64,000 nucleotides of DNA. Source: Kytococcus sedentarius DSM 20547 (GTDB lineage: Bacteria; Actinomycetota; Actinomycetes; Actinomycetales; Dermatophilaceae). This document shows positions 27,638-35,549 of the stretch, piece after piece. The stretch is from positions 2,721,025 through 2,785,024 of the forward strand of contig NC_013169.1 in the NCBI RefSeq assembly GCF_000023925.1, in the 5' to 3' direction. Each line of letters starts with the position of its first letter. Positions within the stretch are counted from its first letter, which is position 1. Made by a program: the position numbers and the translations under genes. The notes under the pieces are model-generated. The model saw only the letters and a list, made by a program, of their open reading frames with translations. It did no database searches and was not told the DNA's origin.

Positions 27638-28746
27638 GCCCGGCCGTGCGCCGCGGCGACGGGCCCCGGGTGCTCATGATGTCGAGCAACGGCACCGGCA
27701 TGGGGCACCTGACCCGCCTGCTCGCCTACGCCCGGCACCTGCCCGGCGTGGTGCCGGGGGTCCAGACCTCGTTCCTGTCGCTCTCGACCGCGGCGCCGAT
27801 GGTGCGCACCCTCGGGTACGACACCGAGTACCTGCCCAGCACGGGGGCCACGGGCATGCGCTCGGCCGAGTGGAGTCGCTTCTTCGCCCAGCGCCTGCAC
27901 GACGTGCTGGAGCGCGTGCGGCCGGACGTGGTGGTCTTCGACGGCACCCACCCCTACCGGGGCATCGACGCGGCGGTCGCGACCTTCCCGAGCACCCGGT
28001 GGATCTGGTCGCGGCGCGGCATGTGGAAGCCCGGCCTGAACACCGACCAGCTCGAGAAGACCGACTGGTTCGCCCGCGTCATCGAGCCCGGTGACCTCGC
28101 TGCGCCGGCCGATGCGGGGGCCACCGCCGCGCTGGACGACCCCCGCGTGGCCCGGGTGGGGCCGGTGACCCTGGTGGACCGGTCGGACCTGCTCGACGCC
28201 GCAGCCGCGCGCCGCCACCTGGGGCTGCCCGCCGAGGGGCGGCTGGCCCTGCTCTCCCTGGGCGCGGGCAACATCAACGACACCTCCGATGCGGTGGGTG
28301 CGGTCTCCACCGCGCTGCGGGAGCGCGGCATCGGGGTGTGCGTGACGCAGCCGGCCATCGCCCAGCGCGCGGTCGACGCCCCCGACGTGCACGTGGTGCG
28401 CGACTTCCCCATCGCGCGCTGCTTCGCCGCGTTCGACCTGGCCTTCGTCGCCGGTGGGTACAACAGCTTCCACGAGTCGCTCCGCCTGGGTCTGCCCAGC
28501 GCATTCGTGCCGAACACCGCGACCAACCTGGACGACCAGGGCCGCCGCACCGACTGGGCCAGCCACCGGGGGTGGGCCGTCGACCTGCCCGAGGTCACCC
28601 CGGCCACGGCCGTCGATGCGGTGGAGCGGCTGCTCGCAGACGGTGCGGCACTGGCCTCCTCCGCCATGTCCGCCGACCCGGGCAACGGCACCCCGGCGGC
28701 CGCGTCCGTCATCGCCGAGGTGCTCCGGGAGGTGCGCGGTGGCTGA
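27634..28746 (+). CDS. GT28-like glycosyltransferase
   Basis: 370 residues from GTG 27634 (GTGA overlap). The N-terminal loop SSNGTGMGHLTRLLAYARH is the G-x-GH-x-x-R element of the GT28/MGDG-synthase/MurG superfamily. The C-terminal domain has LLSLGAGNINDTSDAVG and FVAGGYNSFHESLRLGLPS, the donor-binding element. Its reaction cannot be predicted. It sits in the 24022-29332 transcription unit and overlaps the next start by 8 bases. Confidence 0.82.
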   Translation: MSPAVRRGDGPRVLMMSSNGTGMGHLTRLLAYARHLPGVVPGVQTSFLSLSTAAPMVRTLGYDTEYLPSTGATGMRSAEWSRFFAQRLHDVLERVRPDVVVFDGTHPYRGIDAAVATFPSTRWIWSRRGMWKPGLNTDQLEKTDWFARVIEPGDLAAPADAGATAALDDPRVARVGPVTLVDRSDLLDAAAARRHLGLPAEGRLALLSLGAGNINDTSDAVGAVSTALRERGIGVCVTQPAIAQRAVDAPDVHVVRDFPIARCFAAFDLAFVAGGYNSFHESLRLGLPSAFVPNTATNLDDQGRRTDWASHRGWAVDLPEVTPATAVDAVERLLADGAALASSAMSADPGNGTPAAASVIAEVLREVRGG

Positions 28747-29332
28747 CCGGCAGACTCAGGTCATGAAGACCGTCGCCCGCGTGGTGCGGCGCCGCCCGGC
28801 GCTGCGGTGGGCGGCGACCTCCACCGCGGCCGCCGTGCGCTCGCAGCCGATCCTGGTGGACGCCCTCAGCCGGCTCGCTGCGCTGGAGGGCGAGGAGCGG
28901 ATCCTCCCCCTGGCCACGCAGGACGAGGCCGCGGCCGAGCGGGCCCGCCGCTTCCCCCAGGACCCGGAGCCGTCCCGCTGGCCGGTGGTGGGGGTGGAGG
29001 TGCACCACCTGGGCACCGACGAGGAGGCCGCCCTGGCCGCGGTGGCGCGGCAGCAGGTGGAGCACCCCTTCTTCCGGCCGGTGTTCCTGGCCAGTGAGGC
29101 CGCCGTCGGCGCGGCCCGCGCGACGGGGTGCCCCTTCGACCTGGTGCCCGCCCACGCGGCCACGCCCGAGGTCCTCGGGCGGCGCGTGGCCGACCTGGTG
29201 ACCGGTTTCGGGGCCCGGTGGGTGTTCCGCGCCGGACCAGCGGGCCTGGCACCGGAGCACCTGCAGGCGCTGGAGGTCCTCGCGGCCCGGCGCCGCGAGG
29301 CCCGCCGGCGGCGGGACGCGGCGGGTCGCTGA
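28739..29332 (+). CDS. Hypothetical protein at the end of a glycosyltransferase operon
   Basis: 197 residues from GTG 28739; an alternative ATG at 28763 would give 189. A basic amphipathic N-terminus (MKTVARVVRRRPALRW) is followed by a soluble domain with VVGVEVHHLGTDEEAALAAVARQQVEHPFF and a second part with TPEVLGRRVADLVTGFGARWVF. No family is recognised. It overlaps the GT28-like gene by 8 bases, so it is probably made with it and could regulate or assist these enzymes at the membrane. It is followed by a GC-rich hairpin and a change of transcription unit. Confidence 0.65.
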   Translation: MADRQTQVMKTVARVVRRRPALRWAATSTAAAVRSQPILVDALSRLAALEGEERILPLATQDEAAAERARRFPQDPEPSRWPVVGVEVHHLGTDEEAALAAVARQQVEHPFFRPVFLASEAAVGAARATGCPFDLVPAHAATPEVLGRRVADLVTGFGARWVFRAGPAGLAPEHLQALEVLAARRREARRRRDAAGR

Positions 29333-29347
29333 GGCCCCCGGGGGGCC
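29333..29347 (+). terminator. Possible hairpin terminator after the 24.0-29.3 kb unit
   Basis: A 6-bp GC stem (29333-29338 with 29342-29347) and a 3-base loop directly at the stop codon of the preceding gene, followed by another weak stem around 29354-29376. No U-tract; moderate support only. Confidence 0.35.
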
Positions 29348-29411
29348 CGGGAGTCGGGAGCGTCACATCCCCGACCCCCCCGATGACCGCCGCCTCGCGG
29401 GTTCCCGCAGG

Positions 29412-29417
29412 TAGCAT
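29412..29417 (+). promoter_or_regulatory. Candidate -10 box of the export operon
   Basis: TAGCAT, 56 bases before GTG 29473. The leader downstream holds a 6-bp hairpin (29434-29439 with 29447-29452, loop of 7) that ends 9 bases before the AAGGAG ribosome-binding site. The hairpin could affect translation; no known riboswitch is recognised. Confidence 0.4.
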
Positions 29418-29472
29418 GACGACGACGAGTGTGGCCTGCCACCGGTGCAGGCAGATCTGAGAAGGAGTTCTC

Positions 29473-30738
29473 GTGGCTGCGGATGTTGTGATCGTGGGGC
29501 AGGGCTATGTCGGCCTCCCTCTGGCCCAGGAGGCCACCAAGGCGGGGCTGACGGTGATCGGTTACGACATCACCCAGTCCCTGGTCGACGCCCTGAACTC
29601 GGGGGTGTCCCACGTGGACGACCTCTCGGACGCCGACATCGCCGAGATGCTGTCCGCCGGGTACCAGGCCAGCACCGACGAGGCCCGCATCGGCGAGGCC
29701 AAGACGGTCGTGATCTGCGTGCCCACCCCCCTGTCCGACGAGGGCGGCCCCGACCTGCGCGCCGTCGAGGGCGCCACCGCGGCCATCGGCCGCAACCTCA
29801 AGGCCGGCATGACCGTGATCCTGGAGTCCACGACCTACCCCGGCACCACCGACGAGGTCGTGCGCCCCATCCTGGAGGAGGCCTCCGGCCTGACCGCCGG
29901 GAAGGACTTCCACCTGGCCTTCTCCCCCGAGCGCATCGACCCGGGCAACGAGAAGTTCGGCGCGAAGAACACCCCCAAGGTCGTCGGCGGCTACACCCCC
30001 GAGTCCGGCGACGCCGCCGCCGCCTTCTACGAGCAGTTCGTCGACACCGTCGTGCGCGCCAAGGGCACCCGCGAGGCCGAGACCGCCAAGCTGCTGGAGA
30101 ACACCTACCGGCACATCAACATCGCCTTGGTCAACGAGATGGCCCGTTTCTGCCACGACCTCGGCATCGACCTGTGGGACGTCATCGACGCCGCGAAGTC
30201 CAAGCCGTTCGGTTTCCAGGCCTTCTACCCCGGCCCCGGCGTCGGCGGCCACTGCATCCCGATCGACCCGAACTACCTGAGCCACAACGTGCGCTCCCGT
30301 TTGGGCTACCCCTTCCGGTTCGTCGAGCTGGCCCAGGAGATCAACTCTCAGATGCCGAACTACGTCGTCTCCCGCGCCCAGGACGCCCTCAACGAGGACG
30401 GCAAGGCCCTCAACGGCGCCACCGTCCTGCTGCTGGGCGTCACCTACAAGCCCAACATCGCCGACCAGCGCGAGTCCCCGGCCGTCCCCCTGGCCAAGGC
30501 CCTGGTCGCCAAGGGCGCGAAGGTCCAGTTCCACGACCCCAAGGTCGACACCTGGCGCGCCCTGGGCGACGACGCCACCAAGGTCACCGACGCCCTGCAG
30601 GGCGTCAAGGACGCCGACCTGACCATCCTGGTCCAGAACCACCGCGAGTACGACGTGGACGCCCTGGCCAGCGCCGCGACCCGCATGCTCGACACCCGCG
30701 GCGTCACCACCGACTCCGAGACCAGCCACCGCCTGTGA
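29473..30738 (+). CDS. wecC: UDP-N-acetyl-mannosamine/hexosamine dehydrogenase (WecC-like)
   Basis: 421 residues from GTG 29473 with AAGGAG upstream. The N-terminal NAD-binding motif is VIVGQGYVGLPLA, the linker has SPERIDPGN, and the catalytic motif GPGVGGHCIPIDPNYL places the nucleophilic Cys at 261. The SPERIDPGN and HCIPIDP signatures mark the UDP-N-acetylhexosamine branch (WecC/WbpA/WbpO) rather than UDP-glucose dehydrogenase. It oxidises UDP-ManNAc or UDP-GlcNAc to the uronic acid using 2 NAD+. A WecB epimerase gene at 41971 in the same locus supports UDP-ManNAcA as product. It heads the export operon with Wzm/Wzt genes. The exact sugar is inferred. Confidence 0.85.
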   Translation: MAADVVIVGQGYVGLPLAQEATKAGLTVIGYDITQSLVDALNSGVSHVDDLSDADIAEMLSAGYQASTDEARIGEAKTVVICVPTPLSDEGGPDLRAVEGATAAIGRNLKAGMTVILESTTYPGTTDEVVRPILEEASGLTAGKDFHLAFSPERIDPGNEKFGAKNTPKVVGGYTPESGDAAAAFYEQFVDTVVRAKGTREAETAKLLENTYRHINIALVNEMARFCHDLGIDLWDVIDAAKSKPFGFQAFYPGPGVGGHCIPIDPNYLSHNVRSRLGYPFRFVELAQEINSQMPNYVVSRAQDALNEDGKALNGATVLLLGVTYKPNIADQRESPAVPLAKALVAKGAKVQFHDPKVDTWRALGDDATKVTDALQGVKDADLTILVQNHREYDVDALASAATRMLDTRGVTTDSETSHRL

Positions 30739-31682
30739 CCCCCGACCCCACCGGGGTCACGCCCGCCGGCCCGGCTGCTGACCCCTCGTCAGCGACCGCG
30801 GCCGGCGACGGCGTTCCCAGCCCCGCGGAGCTCGAGGCGATCGCCACGCAGCATGGTCTGCGGCGCGTAGGGCACCGCCCTCCCTTCGGGGAGTACCTCC
30901 GCGAGCTGTGGGGCCGGCGACAGTTCCTGTGGACGCTGTCCACCGCGCAGGCCTTCGCGAAGACGCAGGAGTCCCGCCTGGGTCAGGTGTGGACGATCCT
31001 GAACCCGATCATGCTCGCGGCGGCCTACTACCTGATCTTCGGCCTGCTGCTGGACACCCGTGACGGCACCGACAACTACGTCGGCTTCCTCACCGCGGGC
31101 ATCTTCACCTTCGTCTTCCTGTCGACGGTGATGAGCTCGGGCGCCCGGGCGGTGACCGGCTCCATGCAGCTGGTGCGCTCCCTGGCCTTCCCCCGGGCAC
31201 TGCTGCCGATCTCCAAGGTGCTCACCGAGCTCGTGGCTGCCGCCCCCACCTTCGTGGTGCTGCTGGTGATCATGCTGGTCACCGGCGAGCGTCCGTCGTG
31301 GGAGTGGCTGATGTTCCCGGTGGCCCTGCTCCTCATCGGTTCGATGTCGATGGGGATCGGCCTGATCCTGGCGCGCGTCGTCCACGACTCGCGGGACGCC
31401 GCCAACTTCATCCCGCTGCTGATCCGCCTGCTGCGCTACGTGTCGGGTGTCTTCTACAGCGTCGAGCACTACCTGGGCCGCATGGACGCCCCCCAGTGGC
31501 TCGTGCTCGTCATGAACTACCAGCCGGTGGCCGTGATGCTGCGACTGGTGCGGGAGAGCCTCATGGCCGAGGCACCCCTGGACCCCACCACGTGGCTCGT
31601 CGCGCTGGGCTGGGCCGTGGCCCTGCCGGTGTTCGGCCTCCTCTTCTTCTGGCGCGGGGAGGGCACCTATGGCCGCGGATGA
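30735..31682 (+). CDS. Polysaccharide ABC exporter permease (Wzm/TagG type)
   Basis: 315 residues from GTG 30735 (GTGA overlap with wecC). The cytosolic N-terminus (about 1-70) holds an ABC-2 permease approach helix with SRLGQVWTILNP, then about six membrane helices (from ILNPIMLAAAYYLIFG to VALGWAVALPVFGLLFFW). This is the ABC-2 transporter family that exports completed glycan chains or teichoic acids. It overlaps the ATP-binding subunit gene by 14 bases. It implies that the polymer is finished in the cytoplasm on a lipid carrier before export. Confidence 0.92.
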   Translation: MTPDPTGVTPAGPAADPSSATAAGDGVPSPAELEAIATQHGLRRVGHRPPFGEYLRELWGRRQFLWTLSTAQAFAKTQESRLGQVWTILNPIMLAAAYYLIFGLLLDTRDGTDNYVGFLTAGIFTFVFLSTVMSSGARAVTGSMQLVRSLAFPRALLPISKVLTELVAAAPTFVVLLVIMLVTGERPSWEWLMFPVALLLIGSMSMGIGLILARVVHDSRDAANFIPLLIRLLRYVSGVFYSVEHYLGRMDAPQWLVLVMNYQPVAVMLRLVRESLMAEAPLDPTTWLVALGWAVALPVFGLLFFWRGEGTYGRG

Positions 31683-32463
31683 GCGCGTCCCCACCGTCGT
31701 GGTCGACCACGTCGACATCCACTACCGCATCTTCGGCACCGGCGAGCACCGCGCGGCCCAGCAGGACCGGGAGGGCCGCCGCGGCGCCCTCGCGCGTGCG
31801 GGCCACCGCGCCATCGGCGGTGGGCAGGACCTCGTGCACGCCGTCCGCGACGTGAGCCTGGTGGCCCACCGCGGGGAGTCCATCGGCCTCATCGGCCGCA
31901 ACGGCTCGGGCAAGTCCACCCTGCTGCGCGCCATCGCCGGGTTGATCCCGCCGTCGTCCGGTCGCATCTGGGTGCAGGGGCAGAGCACCCTGCTCGGCGT
32001 GAACGCGGTGCTGATGCCCACCCTGTCGGGAGTGCGCAACATCCAGATCGGCTGCCAGGCCCTGGGCATGACCAAGCACGAGGTCACCCAGCGCCTGGAC
32101 TCGATCGTCGAGTTCTCCGGCCTGGGCGATGCGGTGAACCTGCCCATGAAGTCGTACTCCTCGGGCATGGCGGCACGGCTGCGCTTCGCCATCTCCACCG
32201 CGGTGGTGCCGGACGTGCTGGTGGTGGACGAGGCCCTGGCCACGGGCGATGCGGACTTCAAGGAGCGGGCGCAGAAGCGGATCGCCGAGATCCGCTCCGA
32301 GGCCGGCACCGTGTTCATGGTCAGCCACTCCAACGCGATGATCCGCAAGCAGTGCGACCGCGCGATCTGGATGGACACCGGGCGGGTGCACATGGACGGC
32401 CCCGTCGAGGAGGTCCTCTCGGCCTACGAGAAGGCTCCCCGGGGGCCCCGGAAGAAGGGCTGA
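31669..32463 (+). CDS. Polysaccharide ABC exporter ATP-binding subunit (Wzt/TagH type)
   Basis: 264 residues from ATG 31669. Walker A is GRNGSGKST at 76-84, the ABC signature is YSSGM at 163-167, Walker B is VLVVDE at 183-188 and the switch His is 220. The YSSGM signature is characteristic of glycan exporters. The insert HRAAQQDREGRRG in the N-terminal part matches the extra loop of the TagH/Wzt group. There is no C-terminal carbohydrate-binding domain, unlike E. coli O9a Wzt, so chain recognition must be elsewhere. It powers the permease encoded just upstream. Confidence 0.93.
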   Translation: MAADERVPTVVVDHVDIHYRIFGTGEHRAAQQDREGRRGALARAGHRAIGGGQDLVHAVRDVSLVAHRGESIGLIGRNGSGKSTLLRAIAGLIPPSSGRIWVQGQSTLLGVNAVLMPTLSGVRNIQIGCQALGMTKHEVTQRLDSIVEFSGLGDAVNLPMKSYSSGMAARLRFAISTAVVPDVLVVDEALATGDADFKERAQKRIAEIRSEAGTVFMVSHSNAMIRKQCDRAIWMDTGRVHMDGPVEEVLSAYEKAPRGPRKKG

Positions 32464-32465
32464 GC

Positions 32466-33629
32466 GTGCGCGTCCTGGTCGTCAGCACGGTGCACCACCC
32501 GGAGGACGCCCGCATCCACGAGCGCCAGGTGGCCGCCATGCTCGGTGCGGGCTGGGAGGTCACGCAGGCCGGCGCGTGGTCGGCGCACGGCCTGCCTGTC
32601 CCCGTGGCGGCTCCGGAGCGTCCGCTGACCGGCATCGACCTGCCGCACGCCTCCGGGCGTCGCCGGCTGGCCGCCCTGCGGGCCGCGCTGCACGTGCTGC
32701 GCACCGAGGGCCCCCGCCACGACGCCGTGGTCCTGCACGACCCTGAGCTGCTCCTGCTGGTGCCCTTCTCCGGGGTGGCCGACCGCGTGGTCTGGGACGT
32801 GCACGAGGACCCCGCCGCGGCCCTGCCCACCCGGTCCTACCTGCCCGGGCCGACGGGGGCCTGGGCGGCCCGCGCCGTCCGCTGGGTCGAGCGCCTGGCC
32901 GAGCGGCACCTGACCCTGCTGCTGGCCGAGCACGCCTACGCCGACCGCTTCTCCCGGGTCCACACGGTGGTGCCCAACACCGTCCCCGTGCCGGCCACCG
33001 AACCCCCCGCCCCGGGGACCGACCGGGTGGTCTACCTCGGCAACGTCACCCGGCTGCGCGGGAGCGACGAGCTCGTCGCGCTGGGGACGGGGCTGCGGCG
33101 GGCCACCGACGGCGCGTGCACGCTCCACGTCATCGGGCCGGCGACCGGCGAGTGCGCTGCCACCCTCGCCGCCGCCCACCGGCGCGGGGACCTGGTGCAC
33201 CACGGGTTCGTGCCCAACGCCCGCGCGGCCGCGATGCTCGACGGTGCCCTGGCGGGCGTGAGCCTGCTGGGCGACCTGCCGAACTTCCGCCACTCGATGC
33301 CCACGAAGGTGCTGGAGTACATGGCCCACGGCCTGCCGGTGGTCACCACCCCGCTCCCGCTGGCCGTCAAGGCCGTGGAGCGCGCCGGCTGCGGAGCGGT
33401 GGTGCCCTTCGGGCCCCCCGGTGTCGAGCGGGCCCTGCCGACCCTGCTGGCGTGGCGGCAGGACCCGGCGCTGCGCACCCGGCTGGGACGGGCCGCGCGG
33501 AGGGAGGCGGTCGCCGAGCACTCCTGGGCGGCCACCGCACCGGTCTTCCTCGGCGCCCTGCAGGACGTGGCCCACGGAACGCCTCGACCGGCCCTGTCGG
33601 GCGCCGCCCCGCGATATCGTCACCGCTGA
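32466..33629 (+). CDS. GT4-like glycosyltransferase
   Basis: 387 residues from GTG 32466, two bases after the ABC subunit stop. It starts MRVLVVSTVHHPEDARIHER, common in GT4 enzymes that use fucosyl- or mannosyl-like acceptors. The second half has VVYLGNVTRLRGSDELV and a modified donor motif SMPTKVLEYMAHGLPVVTT, where the Glu of LEYM is the second Glu of the family. It is the third gene of the wecC-wzm-wzt run and probably acts on the same polymer. The C-terminus is Pro/Arg-rich. Confidence 0.82.
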   Translation: MRVLVVSTVHHPEDARIHERQVAAMLGAGWEVTQAGAWSAHGLPVPVAAPERPLTGIDLPHASGRRRLAALRAALHVLRTEGPRHDAVVLHDPELLLLVPFSGVADRVVWDVHEDPAAALPTRSYLPGPTGAWAARAVRWVERLAERHLTLLLAEHAYADRFSRVHTVVPNTVPVPATEPPAPGTDRVVYLGNVTRLRGSDELVALGTGLRRATDGACTLHVIGPATGECAATLAAAHRRGDLVHHGFVPNARAAAMLDGALAGVSLLGDLPNFRHSMPTKVLEYMAHGLPVVTTPLPLAVKAVERAGCGAVVPFGPPGVERALPTLLAWRQDPALRTRLGRAARREAVAEHSWAATAPVFLGALQDVAHGTPRPALSGAAPRYRHR

Positions 33630-33657
33630 CCTCGATCGAGTCCCAGGAGGACCCTCC

Positions 33658-35511
33658 ATGGCCGCACCCTCCGTCCCCTCACCCCTCCGTCGCCCCGCCC
33701 GCGCCGCCCGCCGTCTGGTGCGCTCGGTGGTGCGTCGGACCAGCGCCCGGGAGCAGGTGGCCCCGGAGGTCTCGCGCGCGGCCTCCCCGCAGGACGCACC
33801 CACCGGCGTCGAGGACCACGACCTCGCTGCGGCCCCCGAGCCCTCCCGCGGCCTGCCGGCCCTCGACGTGACGGTGGCCACCGCGCTCTCCCCGACCGTG
33901 GCCGAGGTGATGGCCCCGGAGTGGGACCAGCGCCCCGCGGACCGCACCGACGGCGGGCACGGCGCCCTGGAGGGCGCCGCCCTGTTGCTGCTGGAGCTGC
34001 AGGCGGGCCGGGTCCCGGGCTGGGGTCGGGACGCCCAGGGGGTGGCACCGCTGGTGACCGCGGCCCGCGAGCGCGGCGTCCCGGTCACCCTGTGGGTCAC
34101 AGCCGGGCCGCTGCCCGAGCCGTCCGAGCTCCCGTGGCTCCCCGGGGTGGACCGGGTGATGGCCACCGACGAGTCGCTGCGCACCGAGGCCGCCTCGCGT
34201 TGGAGCCGCTCGGTCGAGCTGCTCGAGGCCGCCGCCCAGCCGCGCACCGCCAACCCGGTCGAGCGGGGCGGCGTCGCCCGCCGCACGGGCCGCGCGTTCA
34301 CGCTGGTGGACGGCTTCCCGGAGCTCACCGACGGGACCGCGCTGCAGGAGGTGCTCGCCCGCGGGCTGGCGCCGCTGCCCGAGGCCGAGACCCCAGTGGT
34401 GCGCCTGCCGGGCAAGTCGAGCCCGGTGACCCTGCCGACCGGCCTGGAGAGCCGGGTGCACCGGGCCGGGTCCCGCGGCGAGGCCCTCGCCGCGCTGGCC
34501 ACCGCCGGCGTCGTCACCGACCTGAGCGCCACCTCTCCGCTGGCACCGTGGACCGCCGTCGCGGCCGCGGCCAGCGGTGCGCCCTTGGTCACGCCCGCAG
34601 GGCTCGGGGGACGTCTCCCCAGCGGCCTGGGCTCCCTGGTCCCCTCCGCGGACGACCAGAAGCAGTTCCGCAGCGAGGTCGTGGCCCGCATGCAGCAGCC
34701 GGAGCTGCGCAGCCGTGAGGGGCACCTGCTGCACCGGGAGGTGCTCGCCGCCCACACCGCCTCCCACCGGGCCGCCGCGCTGCTCTCCGGAGCCGGCGTG
34801 GAGCTGCCGGTGCGCGACCGCTCGGTCTCGGCCGTGGTGCCCACCAACCGCACCCACGAGCTCGACAACGTGCTGGCCAACATCGCCCGCCAGCGCCACC
34901 GCGAGGTCGAGCTGGTGCTGGTGCTGCACGGGCTGGAGGTGGACGAGGCCGCCCTGCGCGCCCAGGCCACCGAGGCCGGGGTGGAGCAGCTCGTCCTGGT
35001 GCGGGCCGACGCCTCGCTGACCCTCGGCTCCTGCATGAACCTCGGCATCGAGGCCTCGTCGGGCCGCTACATCGCCAAGATGGACGACGACAACTTCTAC
35101 GGGCCGGGCTACCTGTCCGACCTGGTGGAGGCGTTCACGTACACCGACGCCGACATCGTCGGCAAGTGGTGCCACCTGGTCTGGCTGCGCTCCACCGGCG
35201 CCGTCGTGCTGCGCTACCCGGACGCCGAGCACACCTACGAGCGCCGCATCCAGGGCGGGGCGATGCTCTTCACGGGCGACCTCGTGCGCCGCATCCGGTT
35301 CAGCGACATCCCGCGCGCCGTCGACTCCGACGTGCTGGACCGCTCCCTGGCCGAGGGTGTGAAGGTGTACTCCGCCGACCGCTTCAACTTCGTCTCCGTC
35401 CGCGGCACCGATCGGTCGGCCCACACGTGGACGGTCACCGACTCGACCTTCATGACCGCCACCGGCGACCTACAGTTCTTCGGCGACCCCCGCTCGCACG
35501 CCTCCCTCTGA
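33658..35511 (+). CDS. GT2-family glycosyltransferase with a degenerate CgeB-like N-terminal region
   Basis: 617 residues from ATG 33658 with AGGAGGACC upstream. The C-terminal GT-A domain (about 395-617) has SVSAVVPTNRTHELDN, LGSCMNLGIEASSGRYIAKM and the metal site MDDDN at 475-479, closely matching the gene at 40082. The N-terminal 390 residues align in order with the CgeB-like domain of that paralogue but have lost its landmarks, for example the ESAWNG and NKEDPPN motifs. It may be a structural remnant. It follows the ABC exporter run with a 28-base gap. Confidence 0.82.
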   Translation: MAAPSVPSPLRRPARAARRLVRSVVRRTSAREQVAPEVSRAASPQDAPTGVEDHDLAAAPEPSRGLPALDVTVATALSPTVAEVMAPEWDQRPADRTDGGHGALEGAALLLLELQAGRVPGWGRDAQGVAPLVTAARERGVPVTLWVTAGPLPEPSELPWLPGVDRVMATDESLRTEAASRWSRSVELLEAAAQPRTANPVERGGVARRTGRAFTLVDGFPELTDGTALQEVLARGLAPLPEAETPVVRLPGKSSPVTLPTGLESRVHRAGSRGEALAALATAGVVTDLSATSPLAPWTAVAAAASGAPLVTPAGLGGRLPSGLGSLVPSADDQKQFRSEVVARMQQPELRSREGHLLHREVLAAHTASHRAAALLSGAGVELPVRDRSVSAVVPTNRTHELDNVLANIARQRHREVELVLVLHGLEVDEAALRAQATEAGVEQLVLVRADASLTLGSCMNLGIEASSGRYIAKMDDDNFYGPGYLSDLVEAFTYTDADIVGKWCHLVWLRSTGAVVLRYPDAEHTYERRIQGGAMLFTGDLVRRIRFSDIPRAVDSDVLDRSLAEGVKVYSADRFNFVSVRGTDRSAHTWTVTDSTFMTATGDLQFFGDPRSHASL

Positions 35512-35549
35512 CGAACGACCCGGCGCGCCCGCACCGCGCGAAAGGAACC